Shown here: positions 24,675-32,809 of the stretch, one piece after another
Layout: the number at the start of each line of letters is the position of its first letter
Position numbering within the stretch: the stretch's first letter is position 1
DNA from: Candidatus Bathyarchaeota archaeon
GTDB taxonomy: Archaea > Thermoproteota > Bathyarchaeia > Bathyarchaeales > Bathycorpusculaceae
Reading direction: 5' to 3'
Length of the DNA: 51,191 nucleotides
Assembly (NCBI GenBank): GCA_003141855.1
Contig: PLNS01000009.1
Coordinates: 14,591 to 65,781 of the forward strand
Position numbers and translations under genes: made by a program
Notes under the pieces: model-generated
What the model was told of the DNA's origin: nothing
The model's database searches: none
Seen by the model: the letters and a program-made list of their open reading frames with translations, nothing else

Positions 24675-25533
24675 CAGTTTGCCGACGATTCGGCGTCCAA
24701 CTGTAGCTTCTCAATTTTATGAGGGCGACGCTGAAGCGCTTAGGGCGCAAATTAGCTCTTGTTTTCTCCATACGCTTGGTCCAAAAAAACTCCCACAAGT
24801 TAATTTTCATATTCACCCGCGACGCATCGTGGGCTTGATTTGTCCCCACGCGGGCTACATTTATTCTGGTCCCGTGGCAGCATCTGCATTCTACGAGTTA
24901 GCCATAGATGGCAAGCCTGACACCGTCGTTCTTTTAGGTCCCAACCACACAGGTTACGGCAGCGCTCTAGCATTGATGCGGGAAGGCGTTTGGCGTACAC
25001 CGCTTGGCGATGTGGAAGTCGATGGTGGATTGGCTGATGCGATACTTCATGAAACCAGCCTCGTTGACGTGGACGAGTTGGCGCACCGTTACGAGCACTC
25101 GATTGAGGTGCAGTTGCCCTTTCTCCAGTTTCTTTACGGTGACGCGTTTAAGATTGTGCCGATTTGCTTCCAGTTGCAGGATTATGACTCGGCAGTGGAA
25201 GTTGGAATGGCACTCGTCGAAGCATTGGACGCCACAAACACGGTAGTCATAGCTTCATCTGACATGACGCATTATGAACCTGCGAAGGTTGCAGAGGCAA
25301 AAGACCATGCTGCACTCAAAGCCGTCACAGACATGGATGCCAAACGCTTCTATGGAATGGTCGAAGCTCAAAACATAACTGCGTGCGGTTACGCGCCGAT
25401 TACGTCCTTAATCACCTACGCGACAGGCGTGAACGCCCAAGAAGCCACGCTTTTAAGCTACCACAACAGCGGAGACATTACCGGCGACCATTCAAGCGTG
25501 GTAGGGTACGCAGCTGTAAGTTTCAGAAAATAG
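24652..25533 (+). CDS. MEMO1-family protein
   Basis: A 293-aa MEMO/AmmeMemoRadiSam-type protein related in fold to class III dioxygenases. It shows RRPTVASQFYEGDAEAL, GLICPHAGYIYSGPVAASAFYEL, VVLLGPNHTGYG, HRYEHSIEVQLPFLQ and IASSDMTHYEP. The histidines at these loops are the expected metal-site residues. It overlaps the end of rps2. The first dozen residues before RRPTVASQFY are unlike the family, so the start may lie slightly downstream. The molecular function in archaea is not established. Confidence 0.9.
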   Translation: MKRTRSPNSLPTIRRPTVASQFYEGDAEALRAQISSCFLHTLGPKKLPQVNFHIHPRRIVGLICPHAGYIYSGPVAASAFYELAIDGKPDTVVLLGPNHTGYGSALALMREGVWRTPLGDVEVDGGLADAILHETSLVDVDELAHRYEHSIEVQLPFLQFLYGDAFKIVPICFQLQDYDSAVEVGMALVEALDATNTVVIASSDMTHYEPAKVAEAKDHAALKAVTDMDAKRFYGMVEAQNITACGYAPITSLITYATGVNAQEATLLSYHNSGDITGDHSSVVGYAAVSFRK

Positions 25534-25551
25534 TTGGTTTAAAAAAGAGGC

Positions 25552-26319
25552 TTAAAATTTCTTTAATAGCCTTTCAAAAAGCGCTTTGGTTTTGGCGATT
25601 TCTTCTATGGGCGTGTTGTGTTCTAGTTCAAGAGTTATCGGACCCTTGTAGCCGAACCCATGCAGCTTAGTGAGAAATGATGTTAGGTCTGGGGTTTCCT
25701 CTGTAAAAGGTTTGTGAGACCTATTAGCCATGTGGACGTTGCAGACGCGCCTGCCATACTTTTCCAGCAGATTATCGGTTTGTTTGGTTTCTAAGGCATG
25801 GCACAAATCAAACGTTATACCCATGTCACCCTCAGCGTCGATGACGCATAGGACTTCCTCGAGTTGCTCAACGTTTTTGCCAAAACCAGTCGAAGTATAA
25901 GACAAATTCTCCAACGCCAACTTTACGCCCATCTGTTTGGCAAAGGGTTTGATTTCACCAAAAATCGCGGCTAAACACTCTTCTCTAACCTGCTCGGGCA
26001 ATTTTTTTGAAACATTCGAGTGCACCGTCATGATTGGCGCACGGAGCGCGTGGGCACACTCAAGCGAAATTTTGCCATAATAAATGGCGCGGTGAACTTC
26101 AACTGGGTCTTTCACGTGCAGGGTCGCAGAGTGAAGGGTTAAGCAATTTAACCCCGTCGCCTTTAGCAATCTTTGTTCCCGATAAACATCGGTGTCATTT
26201 TCTTTCTTCATGCTTTTCATGTTAAACTCAAGGTTCTCAAACCCCAACATCTTAACGGACTCGAAATTCTTCTCCAAGCCCAGCTTGCTAAAAATCCCAT
26301 TAGACAAACTCAACCTCAT
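25552..26319 (-). CDS. sugar phosphate isomerase/epimerase-like TIM barrel
   Basis: A 255-aa AP-endonuclease-2/xylose-isomerase-like TIM-barrel protein. The landmarks are MTVHSNVS, LALENLSYTSTG, MGITFDLCHALET, VCNVHMANRSHK and GPITLELEHN. The Glu, Asp/His and His/Glu residues in these strands would bind the divalent metal. Substrate specificity cannot be told from sequence; the superfamily includes epimerases, isomerases and DNA repair nucleases. It is convergent with the MEMO gene, with 18 bp between the stops. Confidence 0.8.
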   Translation of the reverse strand: MRLSLSNGIFSKLGLEKNFESVKMLGFENLEFNMKSMKKENDTDVYREQRLLKATGLNCLTLHSATLHVKDPVEVHRAIYYGKISLECAHALRAPIMTVHSNVSKKLPEQVREECLAAIFGEIKPFAKQMGVKLALENLSYTSTGFGKNVEQLEEVLCVIDAEGDMGITFDLCHALETKQTDNLLEKYGRRVCNVHMANRSHKPFTEETPDLTSFLTKLHGFGYKGPITLELEHNTPIEEIAKTKALFERLLKKF

Positions 26320-26385
26320 ACCGTAAACCTTCCATTATTATACTGACTGAAACACAATACTTGGTTATTCTCATTTCTTATTCAA

Positions 26386-27330
26386 TTAGTAATGTTCTTC
26401 ATCAGGCAGTTCTTCAGTAATCAAAGCAGCCCCTGAGGAATTTCGAATCTTATATCGCAAACCTCCAACTTTTTCAGGGCAATCTTTTGCATATATGGTC
26501 GTCCAGATAGGACCTTCGACCCCCGCTGGAAATTTTACCATTAATTCAGCTATAGTCCAATGAATTATTGTGCTTGGATGGAATACTCCAACATTGTTAA
26601 TGCATGAAAGTCGCTGAATAGGAATATTCATTTTAACCCAATTAACTTCGTTATTGAGATTGTTTATAATAAAAACGCGAAGCTCAGGAGGGAAATCTAC
26701 AAAAATACAAATAAACCGTGCCAAGGCTTTGCCGTTATTTTGGACAGCTAAGCTTAGTTTTATCGGTTGTGAAAGACCTGTTTCATCAAAGTACAAAAGA
26801 CTTGGTTCAAATTTCAACCAAACCTTAAGGTCCGGTCTAACTCTTCTTCCCATTAAGGCTCTAACTTCATCATCCTCCATTGGTACCGATTGAAAATTAA
26901 AGCGTTTAAAATACCGATTATTTGCCATGTGTGGGGCTGAATGGCTTTCAGGAATATCAACAATCAAAACAATGTTATTAGCATCATTTTCGGAAGGTAT
27001 CGCTTTCACAACTAAGCGGTCTATCCTTGGTTGTATAAGTGATAATAAAACATTTTCAAGGGTTTCTTTAGGGTCGCCTTTTTCGTTTCTTTTATCGATC
27101 CATACTTTGTTTTGTGGATAATGATCGTTACTCTCTGCCACACCATATATGATAATGCCCCCTGCAGAATTAGCAAAGGAGGATACATCTTTAGCTACCT
27201 CAAAATGATTTTTTAAAGCTTCTGGACTTTTGTATTCTAGTGTTCGGCTTTCTTGAACTTTGCCATCGATAAGATTTTGAAGGTCTTTTTCGCTTCTAAA
27301 ATGATCTGAAAGCCTATCGTTCGTAAGCAT
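26386..27330 (-). CDS. AlbA_2 (Schlafen-type) domain protein
   Basis: A protein of about 314 aa. The N-terminal half matches the AlbA_2/Schlafen nucleic-acid-binding domain: ESRTLEYKS, VAKDVSSFANSAGGIIIYGVAES, a predicted strand-helix core and IVLIVDIPESHSAPHMANNRYFKR. The C-terminal half (RPDLKVWLKFEPSLLYFDE onward) is predicted to be a beta-rich domain that I do not recognise. AlbA_2 proteins often occur in defence or mobile regions. I place the start at the ATG at 27330, where AAGGGA lies just upstream, rather than at the TTG eight codons earlier. The gene is AT-rich compared with its neighbours. Confidence 0.75.
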   Translation of the reverse strand: MLTNDRLSDHFRSEKDLQNLIDGKVQESRTLEYKSPEALKNHFEVAKDVSSFANSAGGIIIYGVAESNDHYPQNKVWIDKRNEKGDPKETLENVLLSLIQPRIDRLVVKAIPSENDANNIVLIVDIPESHSAPHMANNRYFKRFNFQSVPMEDDEVRALMGRRVRPDLKVWLKFEPSLLYFDETGLSQPIKLSLAVQNNGKALARFICIFVDFPPELRVFIINNLNNEVNWVKMNIPIQRLSCINNVGVFHPSTIIHWTIAELMVKFPAGVEGPIWTTIYAKDCPEKVGGLRYKIRNSSGAALITEELPDEEHY

Positions 27331-27486
27331 GTATATCCCTTGCTCTTTATGCAATTAAAGAGCTAATATTTCTTATGTAAAAAGTAAAAAGTGTTAATGC
27401 CGTCTTTTTCATCAACGCACTTGTCGCGTTATTTTTTCATGAATGCAGGAAAAGTGATTCCAAAATGGAAGAACATTTAATCAAGG

Positions 27487-27606
27487 CTAGCTTTTTTCTT
27501 CTTCCCTTATTTTTCTCACGTGTGCGTCATGGCTTGGGTCGCTGGCTTCATCCATCGGCGGCCTGAAACTTCTCTTTTTGACATTTTTTTTCTCTTTAGT
27601 GGTCAT
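27487..27606 (-). CDS. possible 39-aa charged protein
   Basis: An open frame from an ATG at 27606 to a TAG. It starts MTTKEKKNVKKRSFRPP, continues with an acidic middle (DEASDPSHDAHV) and ends REEEKS. The charged pattern resembles small archaeal orphan proteins. No clear Shine-Dalgarno is visible and there is no homologue I can name. It is the only candidate gene in the 388-bp spacer 27331-27718, which otherwise holds the promoter of the MoaD-like gene. Confidence 0.3.
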   Translation of the reverse strand: MTTKEKKNVKKRSFRPPMDEASDPSHDAHVRKIREEEKS

Positions 27607-27718
27607 GATAGAAACATAACATTTCTTTTTGGATAAGGCTTTGTTGTATCAAACTGTTACTAAACTGACGTAATAGTTATTTTCCTATCCTGTTATTACT
27701 TAACTTGGTGCCAAAATA

Positions 27719-28012
27719 GTGGAAGTTAAAGTTCGCTTCTTCACCAATCTTCGGGAAATCGTGAACAAACGAGAAGAAACCCTAACGTTCCCAGACGGCG
27801 GAAAGGTAACCGTGGATTTGGTTCTTAAAACGCTCTCCAAAAAATACGGGAAACCCTTCACCGAATACGTTTACAACGGCGAAACGGGGCTGCCCAAGAA
27901 TTTTCTTCAGTTCCTCGTTAACGGGACAAGCACCTCAACACTCAACGGTTTAGAAACTGTCCTCGAAGCGGGCGATGTTTTAGCGGTTCTTCCTCCAGTC
28001 GGCGGAGGCTAA
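27719..28012 (+). CDS. MoaD/ThiS-family ubiquitin-like small modifier
   Basis: A 97-aa beta-grasp protein with a GTG start. It begins VKVRFFTNLREIVNKREETLTF and ends in DVLAVLPPVGGG; the exposed C-terminal Gly-Gly is the site of adenylation or thiocarboxylation. Such proteins donate sulfur for molybdopterin or tRNA thiolation, or act as archaeal SAMP modifiers. No E1-like or MoaE gene is adjacent, so the role cannot be chosen. It is isolated and convergent with aIF5B, with a repeat copy between them. Confidence 0.85.
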   Translation: MEVKVRFFTNLREIVNKREETLTFPDGGKVTVDLVLKTLSKKYGKPFTEYVYNGETGLPKNFLQFLVNGTSTSTLNGLETVLEAGDVLAVLPPVGGG

Positions 28013-28052
28013 GCAGATGGTTAGATTCGCAAGTTAATTCGGTTTGTCACGG

Positions 28053-28104
28053 CATATTTGGAGCCTAATAGAAATAGAATGCAGAAACCTATAGGGGGTA
28101 GGTC
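28053..28104 (-). repeat. dispersed ~52-bp repeat, copy C
   Basis: A full copy in inverted orientation (CATATTTGGAGCCTAATAG … CCTATAGGGGGTAGGTC) in the convergent spacer between the MoaD-like gene and aIF5B. It matches copy D over its whole length with few changes. Confidence 0.7.
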
Positions 28105-28129
28105 AAAAGAGCACTAGCCCACTAAGGTC

Positions 28130-29914
28130 TTAAATTCCGCCCCAGAACAGCGTTTGCTTGCGCATGAGGGTAATGTATTCTTTGAGGACTTCTTGTTCTT
28201 CGCTGGTTAAATCATCCAAATGCTTGGTTAACAATGCTTTTGCGTCTGCTTCAGGCACCTTCACAAACAAAACATCCTTCTCGAACACGTGTCGTCCAAC
28301 AATGGGTTTATCCATCGAAACAGCCACCTGCGCCCCAACTTTGGCTTCGCCGATAGCTTTGCCTTTGTCTTGAATCTGCTGCACCTCACCTAAATCAGAG
28401 TGATCCTGAGCACGCAAAAGCCCAACCCTTGGCTTCAAGCGTCCGCCCAAAACTTCCACGCCGAAAATTGCTGGCTTCGCACGACGGAAAATGCAGTTAG
28501 GCAAAACCGTAACTTTTCCAGGTTTTACAAGTGCCTCGAATTCTTGCTCGCTTTTTGCTTCGCGCTTGTTCTTCACCCATTCTAAATACTTGTCAATCAG
28601 ATTGTAGATAATTGGCTCTTTGAAAATGGGAACATTACTCGCGGCAGCTTCCTCCTCAGCATCAGGCAACGTCTTAACTCCAAACGCCAAAATTGCCCCG
28701 ACCAATGGTTCCCGCGTCTTCACTACCGCCGCCTCGATGACGTCGCGTTTACTGATGTCTCCGATGTCAGCTATGCGTACTTGTACGTTGTTGGCTTTGA
28801 GAATTTCAGCCATAGCCTCCAAGGAGCCAAGGGTGTCAGCTTTAACGATGACGCCTTCAATTTCTTTGGTAATTCTGATTCTGCCTATTTCTTCTGTGAT
28901 GAGCTTGCGGTATTTTGCTGGGTCTTCGCCAGCGGGGACAGCAAACAAGGGTGCGCCAGCCAAAGCGCCCTCTAAATCAGGTGCAACAACTTTGACTCCT
29001 GCCGAAGCATAAACGCAGTCGACGCTGGTGAATTTGTCTCGCGGGTCACGCATTTCATCGAGGGGTTTTGGCACCAAAATCGCTCGGACACGGGCTGAAA
29101 TTGGACCATCTCTGCCGCCGACGACGATTAAATCGTCCTTGTGCAAGGTGCCGTCATAGATAATCGCGTTGAGGGTTAAGCCTAAACCTGGCTCTTCCTT
29201 AACCTCCAAAACTGAGCCTTTCGCTGCGCCCTCAGTAGTCTGCAAACGCACCTTTAGAAACTGCTGAGTCAACCCGACCAAAACCATCATTAGTTCCGCT
29301 AAACCTTCGCCTGTTTTTGCGCTGGTGGGCACCAGAGCCACGTTGACGCTGAAGTCTCGGATGTGGTCGAAGCGGTCGGTTTTGAAGCTTAAGCGGGAGA
29401 ATTCGCCCATGACTTGGTAGAGGCGGTTGTTGAAGTCTTCCTGAACAAAGCGGTCTTGGATTTCATAGGATTTTAAAAATGGGGTTGATTGTTGGGGTTT
29501 CCAGCCGGGGATGCGGTCGATTTTGTTGACTGCAACGATGAAGGGTGTTTTTCGCGCCTTCAGGATTTCTATGCACTCAAAAGTCTGTGCTTCAAAACCC
29601 TTCAAAATATCCACCACAAGAATGGCGATGTCGGCGACGCTTCCGCCTCGGCGCCTCAAATTCGTGAAGGCTTCATGCCCAGGCGTATCAACGATGAGTA
29701 AACCGGGGATTTCGATGCCCGTTTTAAAATTAGACATGTACGGACCGATGAGTTGTTTGAGGGTTTCAACGGGGAAAAAGCTTGCGCCGATATGCTGGGT
29801 CATTCCTCCAGCTTCGCGAGCTTGAACACTGGTTTTTCGCAGTTCGTCGAGGAGCGAGGTTTTACCTGTGTCTACGTGACCTAAGACACATACGATTGGT
29901 TGGCGCGTGGGCAT
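28130..29914 (-). CDS. infB: translation initiation factor aIF5B (IF2-type GTPase)
   Basis: A 594-aa GTPase that promotes subunit joining and Met-tRNAi placement. It has G1 GHVDTGKTSLLDEL at about residues 12-25, switch 1 region AGGMTQHIGASFF, G3 DTPGHEAF, G4 NKIDR and G5-like TSAKTGEG. Domain II, the EF-P-like barrel, and the C-terminal domains ending in EEQEVLKEYITLMRKQ follow. It has no intein. An AGGAG Shine-Dalgarno lies 10 bp before the ATG. The length is standard for archaea, which lack the bacterial N-terminal extension. Confidence 0.96.
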   Translation of the reverse strand: MPTRQPIVCVLGHVDTGKTSLLDELRKTSVQAREAGGMTQHIGASFFPVETLKQLIGPYMSNFKTGIEIPGLLIVDTPGHEAFTNLRRRGGSVADIAILVVDILKGFEAQTFECIEILKARKTPFIVAVNKIDRIPGWKPQQSTPFLKSYEIQDRFVQEDFNNRLYQVMGEFSRLSFKTDRFDHIRDFSVNVALVPTSAKTGEGLAELMMVLVGLTQQFLKVRLQTTEGAAKGSVLEVKEEPGLGLTLNAIIYDGTLHKDDLIVVGGRDGPISARVRAILVPKPLDEMRDPRDKFTSVDCVYASAGVKVVAPDLEGALAGAPLFAVPAGEDPAKYRKLITEEIGRIRITKEIEGVIVKADTLGSLEAMAEILKANNVQVRIADIGDISKRDVIEAAVVKTREPLVGAILAFGVKTLPDAEEEAAASNVPIFKEPIIYNLIDKYLEWVKNKREAKSEQEFEALVKPGKVTVLPNCIFRRAKPAIFGVEVLGGRLKPRVGLLRAQDHSDLGEVQQIQDKGKAIGEAKVGAQVAVSMDKPIVGRHVFEKDVLFVKVPEADAKALLTKHLDDLTSEEQEVLKEYITLMRKQTLFWGGI

Positions 29915-30070
29915 TTCAATTTTTCTCCTTTCTATAATGGATGGTTGAGTTATTTGTTGTGAGTGTTGATTAATAATTACTCATTTTATTTGTGTTGCGC
30001 CTTGTTTGTAAAGTTTTGCTTGGCGGGTAAGGTTTTTATTTTATCGGGTGTTTTCTGGTTTGGTGATTGT

Positions 30071-30388
30071 TTGCCTTATTGCGTCAAGTGTGGGGCTCCA
30101 TTAAAGGAAAATGACAAGTTTTGTACGGTTTGTGGTGCTACAGTGCCCAAGTTTACACGCGAAGAATACACGGTTTCTGGAAAAAATCTGGTTGACCGAG
30201 TTGGGGAATTGTTGCATGAAGGAAATGTGACGCGCGTGATTGTTAAGGATGAGGCAGGTAAAACTTTGTTGGAGATTCCTGTAACGGTGGGTGTGGTTGG
30301 AGTGGTTGTGGCGCCTTGGTTGGCGGCTTTAGGCGTTGTTGCTGCTTTAGTTGCTAACTGCAGAATTATTGTTGAAAGAAGAGAATAA
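30071..30388 (+). CDS. zinc-ribbon plus DUF4342-like small membrane protein
   Basis: The frame is open from 29963, but a TATA-like TTTTTATTTTA near 30030-30040 puts the transcript start at about 30060, so I choose the TTG at 30071 (105 aa). The N-terminal zinc ribbon is YCVKCGAPLKENDKFCTVCGA. It is followed by VDRVGELLHEGNVTRVIVKDEAGKTLLEIPVTVG and a hydrophobic hairpin, a pattern seen in DUF4342 proteins of unknown function. It is divergent from aIF5B and convergent with the next small membrane protein. Confidence 0.75.
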   Translation: MPYCVKCGAPLKENDKFCTVCGATVPKFTREEYTVSGKNLVDRVGELLHEGNVTRVIVKDEAGKTLLEIPVTVGVVGVVVAPWLAALGVVAALVANCRIIVERRE

Positions 30389-30398
30389 GGGGAAAAGC

Positions 30399-30599
30399 CT
30401 ATTCAGGCGGCTTAACAAGAAGCAGGAAGATGCCCAAAAGTACTAGAATAACGCTTAGAGCACCGAAGAGCACACTAAATCCGCCCAAAGTGTCCGTGCT
30501 TGTAGCTGTGTAGTAGAGCATTATTGCTCCAATTACTATAAGGAGTAATCCAAAGAGTCTTTCGGCTAATGAGACCCAGAATGTGTCGCCTTCGCTCAT
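30399..30599 (-). CDS. small two-helix membrane protein
   Basis: A 66-aa protein starting MSEGDTFWVSLAERLFGLLLIVIGAI, with two membrane helices at about 14-32 and 40-61 joined by a short TSTDTLGG turn. It ends in a cytoplasmic-looking KPPE. The function is unknown. The stop lies 10 bp from the stop of the zinc-ribbon gene. It is a clean ATG frame with a normal two-helix pattern, so I consider it real. Confidence 0.65.
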   Translation of the reverse strand: MSEGDTFWVSLAERLFGLLLIVIGAIMLYYTATSTDTLGGFSVLFGALSVILVLLGIFLLLVKPPE

Positions 30600-30723
30600 G
30601 TCTTGTTTCTTCCTTGCGCGTTTTCTTTATGTGTTTCTTTGATATAAACAAGAGGAGTTATTTTAAATTATTCCATGATTCTACGGGTCTGGTCAGTTAA
30701 TAGCTGCCGTAAACGCCAATACG

Positions 30724-30775
30724 GACCTACCCCTCTCAGGGTTCTGCATCCTATTTCTATTAGGCTCCAAATACG
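30724..30775 (+). repeat. dispersed ~52-bp repeat, copy D
   Basis: A full copy (GACCTACCCCTCTCAGGG … TCTATTAGGCTCCAAATACG). Its 5' flank (AACGCCAATAC) matches the flank of partial copy B. The CCCTCTCAGGG end is itself a short palindrome that could fold. It lies between the small membrane protein and a decayed histidine kinase. Confidence 0.7.
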
Positions 30776-30849
30776 ACGCTGAATTGCCAATGAAATGGGC
30801 ACTAGAATAGCCCGAAATCGCTAAATTACTCCATCTCACACCTCGCGTG

Positions 30850-31040
30850 CAATCGCTCTCCCAATCCAATGAAAGAAAAACCAGAATCTGGTCATCAATG
30901 CTGTTCAAGCCATGCCTGAGGGGGGGAACACTCAAAAAAGCGTACAAAAGCAAATGATTCAATCACAACCGTGGCGGATACTGGCACAGGTATTCCTGAA
31001 GTAGCAAAAATAATCTTCTTGAATCAGCTTCTTGCACCTT
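30850..31040 (+). pseudogene. histidine kinase relic (HATPase fragment)
   Basis: In one frame, from about 30884, the sequence reads NLVINAVQAMPEGG, the N-box of a two-component histidine kinase ATPase domain. A frame change follows, then VADTGTGIPEVAK from about 30970, the G1 box. An in-frame TGA lies just upstream of the N-box. No phospho-acceptor His or G2 box remains. The spacer 30600-31154 contains nothing else except a repeat copy. Two ordered kinase boxes at the right spacing make chance unlikely. Confidence 0.7.
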
Positions 31041-31154
31041 TACCAATAATGTTCTCTGATGGCTTTTTACGCTGATAAGATTTAACTTAAATTGCAGAAA
31101 AAAGCTGTTTCTTTCAACGAGCAGAAATCGTTTTGCATGGCAAATTCTGCTAAG

Positions 31155-31832
31155 CTAAGACGGGGTTTGCGAGGTTATTGCCTTGTAAATCTCCTTAGCG
31201 ATTAATATTGCTCCTTCACCGTTGGGGTGGACTCCGTCAGGAAAAAAATCCGAGCTGTTAGCCAAAGCCGAGTACAAGTTGATTATTGGCAAATCAGTCT
31301 GGTTTGCTACCTGTTCAATGGCAGGAATCACATTGCCCCTAAAATATTCAGCGTTTGGACACGTTCCATTGCTGAAGACTGGCGGCGGCTTCACAAGGTA
31401 TATCTTTGGTTTGGTTGAAAGCGCTTGGAATGCCCCAACCAATTTCACGTAGTCCTCAACAAAGCTGTCATTGTTTGGGCTAATGAGTGGGTTAGCGTCG
31501 TTTGTTCCCAGCATAATGATTACTATGTTGGGTTGGAACTCCTTGGCTTCTTGAAATACGCTCTCGTTCATGTACGGTTTCCCAGAATCCAGAGAGACTG
31601 TGGAACCGCCAACTCCAAAGTTGCCGACCGTATAGTTTGCGCCAAGCAACATCCAAAGTTCCACTGGGTAATCGGTTCCTCCCGTGATGCTATCGCCGAC
31701 ACATGCAACCCGGATTTTATCTGCGGAAGGTTTTTTGTTTCCGAAAGTTAAAAAGAGCAATGATGCTACTCCTGAGGATGCAATCAGAATGGCTAATCCA
31801 ATCGCCAGCAACATTAATTTCTTTTTATTCAT
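31155..31832 (-). CDS. SGNH/GDSL-type lipase-esterase, membrane anchored
   Basis: A 225-aa SGNH hydrolase. An N-terminal hydrophobic helix (residues about 6-28) exports or anchors it outside the cell. Block I is VACVGDSITGG with the nucleophilic Ser, block III is IIMLGTNDAN and block V is FFPDGVHPNGEG with the Asp-x-x-His pair. Such enzymes deacylate or deacetylate lipids and polysaccharides; the substrate is not predictable. It is a single gene, with spacers on both sides. Confidence 0.9.
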   Translation of the reverse strand: MNKKKLMLLAIGLAILIASSGVASLLFLTFGNKKPSADKIRVACVGDSITGGTDYPVELWMLLGANYTVGNFGVGGSTVSLDSGKPYMNESVFQEAKEFQPNIVIIMLGTNDANPLISPNNDSFVEDYVKLVGAFQALSTKPKIYLVKPPPVFSNGTCPNAEYFRGNVIPAIEQVANQTDLPIINLYSALANSSDFFPDGVHPNGEGAILIAKEIYKAITSQTPS

Positions 31833-32007
31833 TTTACGTTCTCGCTATACGCTAATCTGGTTTATCCACCGAATTAATTGTGAATAACTGCTCATTAAAC
31901 TTAGCGTGAAAACTCAAATTTTTGGTTGTACTGGATTAGCACCAGAAAATATGTTAGTGTGTTAGTACAATCACATAGAAATAAATTTGTTCCACAGGGT
32001 TAGTTGC

Positions 32008-32466
32008 ATGGTGTTTTTAATGGAAAAAAAAGAACTGTTAGTTGAAATTAAGGAGAAAACAAACGCGATTATCATAAAAGAATTCAACGCTGACGGCGCA
32101 ATGTTGCAATACAATTCTGCAGGTGAAGTTAAAGGCAGATACCACGGCATCCACATGGAAACTGTCGACGTTAAATTGAAGATGGATGGATCAAACGAGT
32201 GGGAAGTTAAAGCGATTGAAACCACCAAAGAAGGCGATATAATCATGATGACTGGCAAGGGCACGGGGCAGCAGGAGAAACCTATGGAGGGCACAATCAT
32301 GGGGGAAGTAACCTGCATGACCAACTCGCCAAGGCTCAGTTGGCTAAACAACTCAAAAGGCTCCATTGAAGGCATGATTGACCAGAAAAGCGGGGACATA
32401 AACCTAAGAATCTACGCTGCGCCCATTAAAGAAGCCGCGCCCCAAGTAGCAGCACCCATGATGTAA
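32008..32466 (+). CDS. hypothetical beta-rich protein
   Basis: A protein of about 152 aa from the ATG at 32008; a TTG at 31987 and an ATG at 32020 are alternatives. A TATA-like AAATAAATTTG just before 31990 favours a leaderless start near 32008. The sequence alternates short strands with Gly/Asp turns (NADGAMLQYNSAGEVKGRYHGIHMETVDVKLKMDG), suggesting a beta barrel. It ends with an Ala/Pro-rich tail. It has no signal peptide. I do not recognise the family. It ends before a T-rich stretch (about 32508-32535) that may terminate it. Confidence 0.6.
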   Translation: MVFLMEKKELLVEIKEKTNAIIIKEFNADGAMLQYNSAGEVKGRYHGIHMETVDVKLKMDGSNEWEVKAIETTKEGDIIMMTGKGTGQQEKPMEGTIMGEVTCMTNSPRLSWLNNSKGSIEGMIDQKSGDINLRIYAAPIKEAAPQVAAPMM

Positions 32467-32631
32467 AATAACAACAAACAAAAACCAGCAAACGCGACAC
32501 AGATAGGTTACTTTTTATTTTTTTATTATTTTTCAGATTTTAAAAGTATCAGTCCAGATTTTCACGTTTTATTTTACGTTTTCCAGTGCAAACCTCAAAC
32601 AGTAAACTAACAAGGATTATTTTCGATAAAA

Positions 32632-32639
32632 CTTTAAAT
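32632..32639 (+). promoter_or_regulatory. TATA box of tRNA-Ser
   Basis: CTTTAAAT sits 57 bp before the mature tRNA 5' end, predicting a transcript start near 32662. The leader then contains a perfect 8-bp hairpin (32665-32672 with 32682-32689), which RNase P would remove. Confidence 0.45.
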
Positions 32640-32695
32640 TCTGCAAAGGTCAGAGAAAAGGTGCAAACCAACCCATCAAGAGTTGGTTTTTGTTT

Positions 32696-32809
32696 GCCGG
32701 GGTATCCTAGCCAGGCAGGGAGCAAGCCTGGAGATGCCGCCTTCAAGGGGCACCAATCAGCTTGTGGCCTTTCGGGGCCGCGGGGGTTCAAATCCCCCTC
32801 CCGGCGCCA
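32696..32809 (+). tRNA. tRNA-Ser(GGA) with 25-nt intron at 37/38
   Basis: Acceptor strands GCCGGGG and TCCCGGC pair, with discriminator G73 and an encoded CCA. The D arm has A14, G18G19 and A21. The anticodon stem is CAAGC/GCTTG, and the T arm is GGGGG-TTCAAAT-CCCCC. A long variable arm (TGGCC/GGCCG) makes it class II, and G73 indicates serine rather than leucine. The loop is C-T-GGA-G-A once the intron 32734-32758 is removed. The intron folds on itself, with TGCC/GGCA near its ends. The bulge-helix-bulge is relaxed: one C-A mismatch in the 4-bp helix, with bulges AGA and TCA. Confidence 0.93.

Noticed and set aside
30693-30962. 89-aa leftward ORF
   Set aside because: It covers a dispersed repeat copy and the antisense of the histidine kinase relic; no protein-like pattern.
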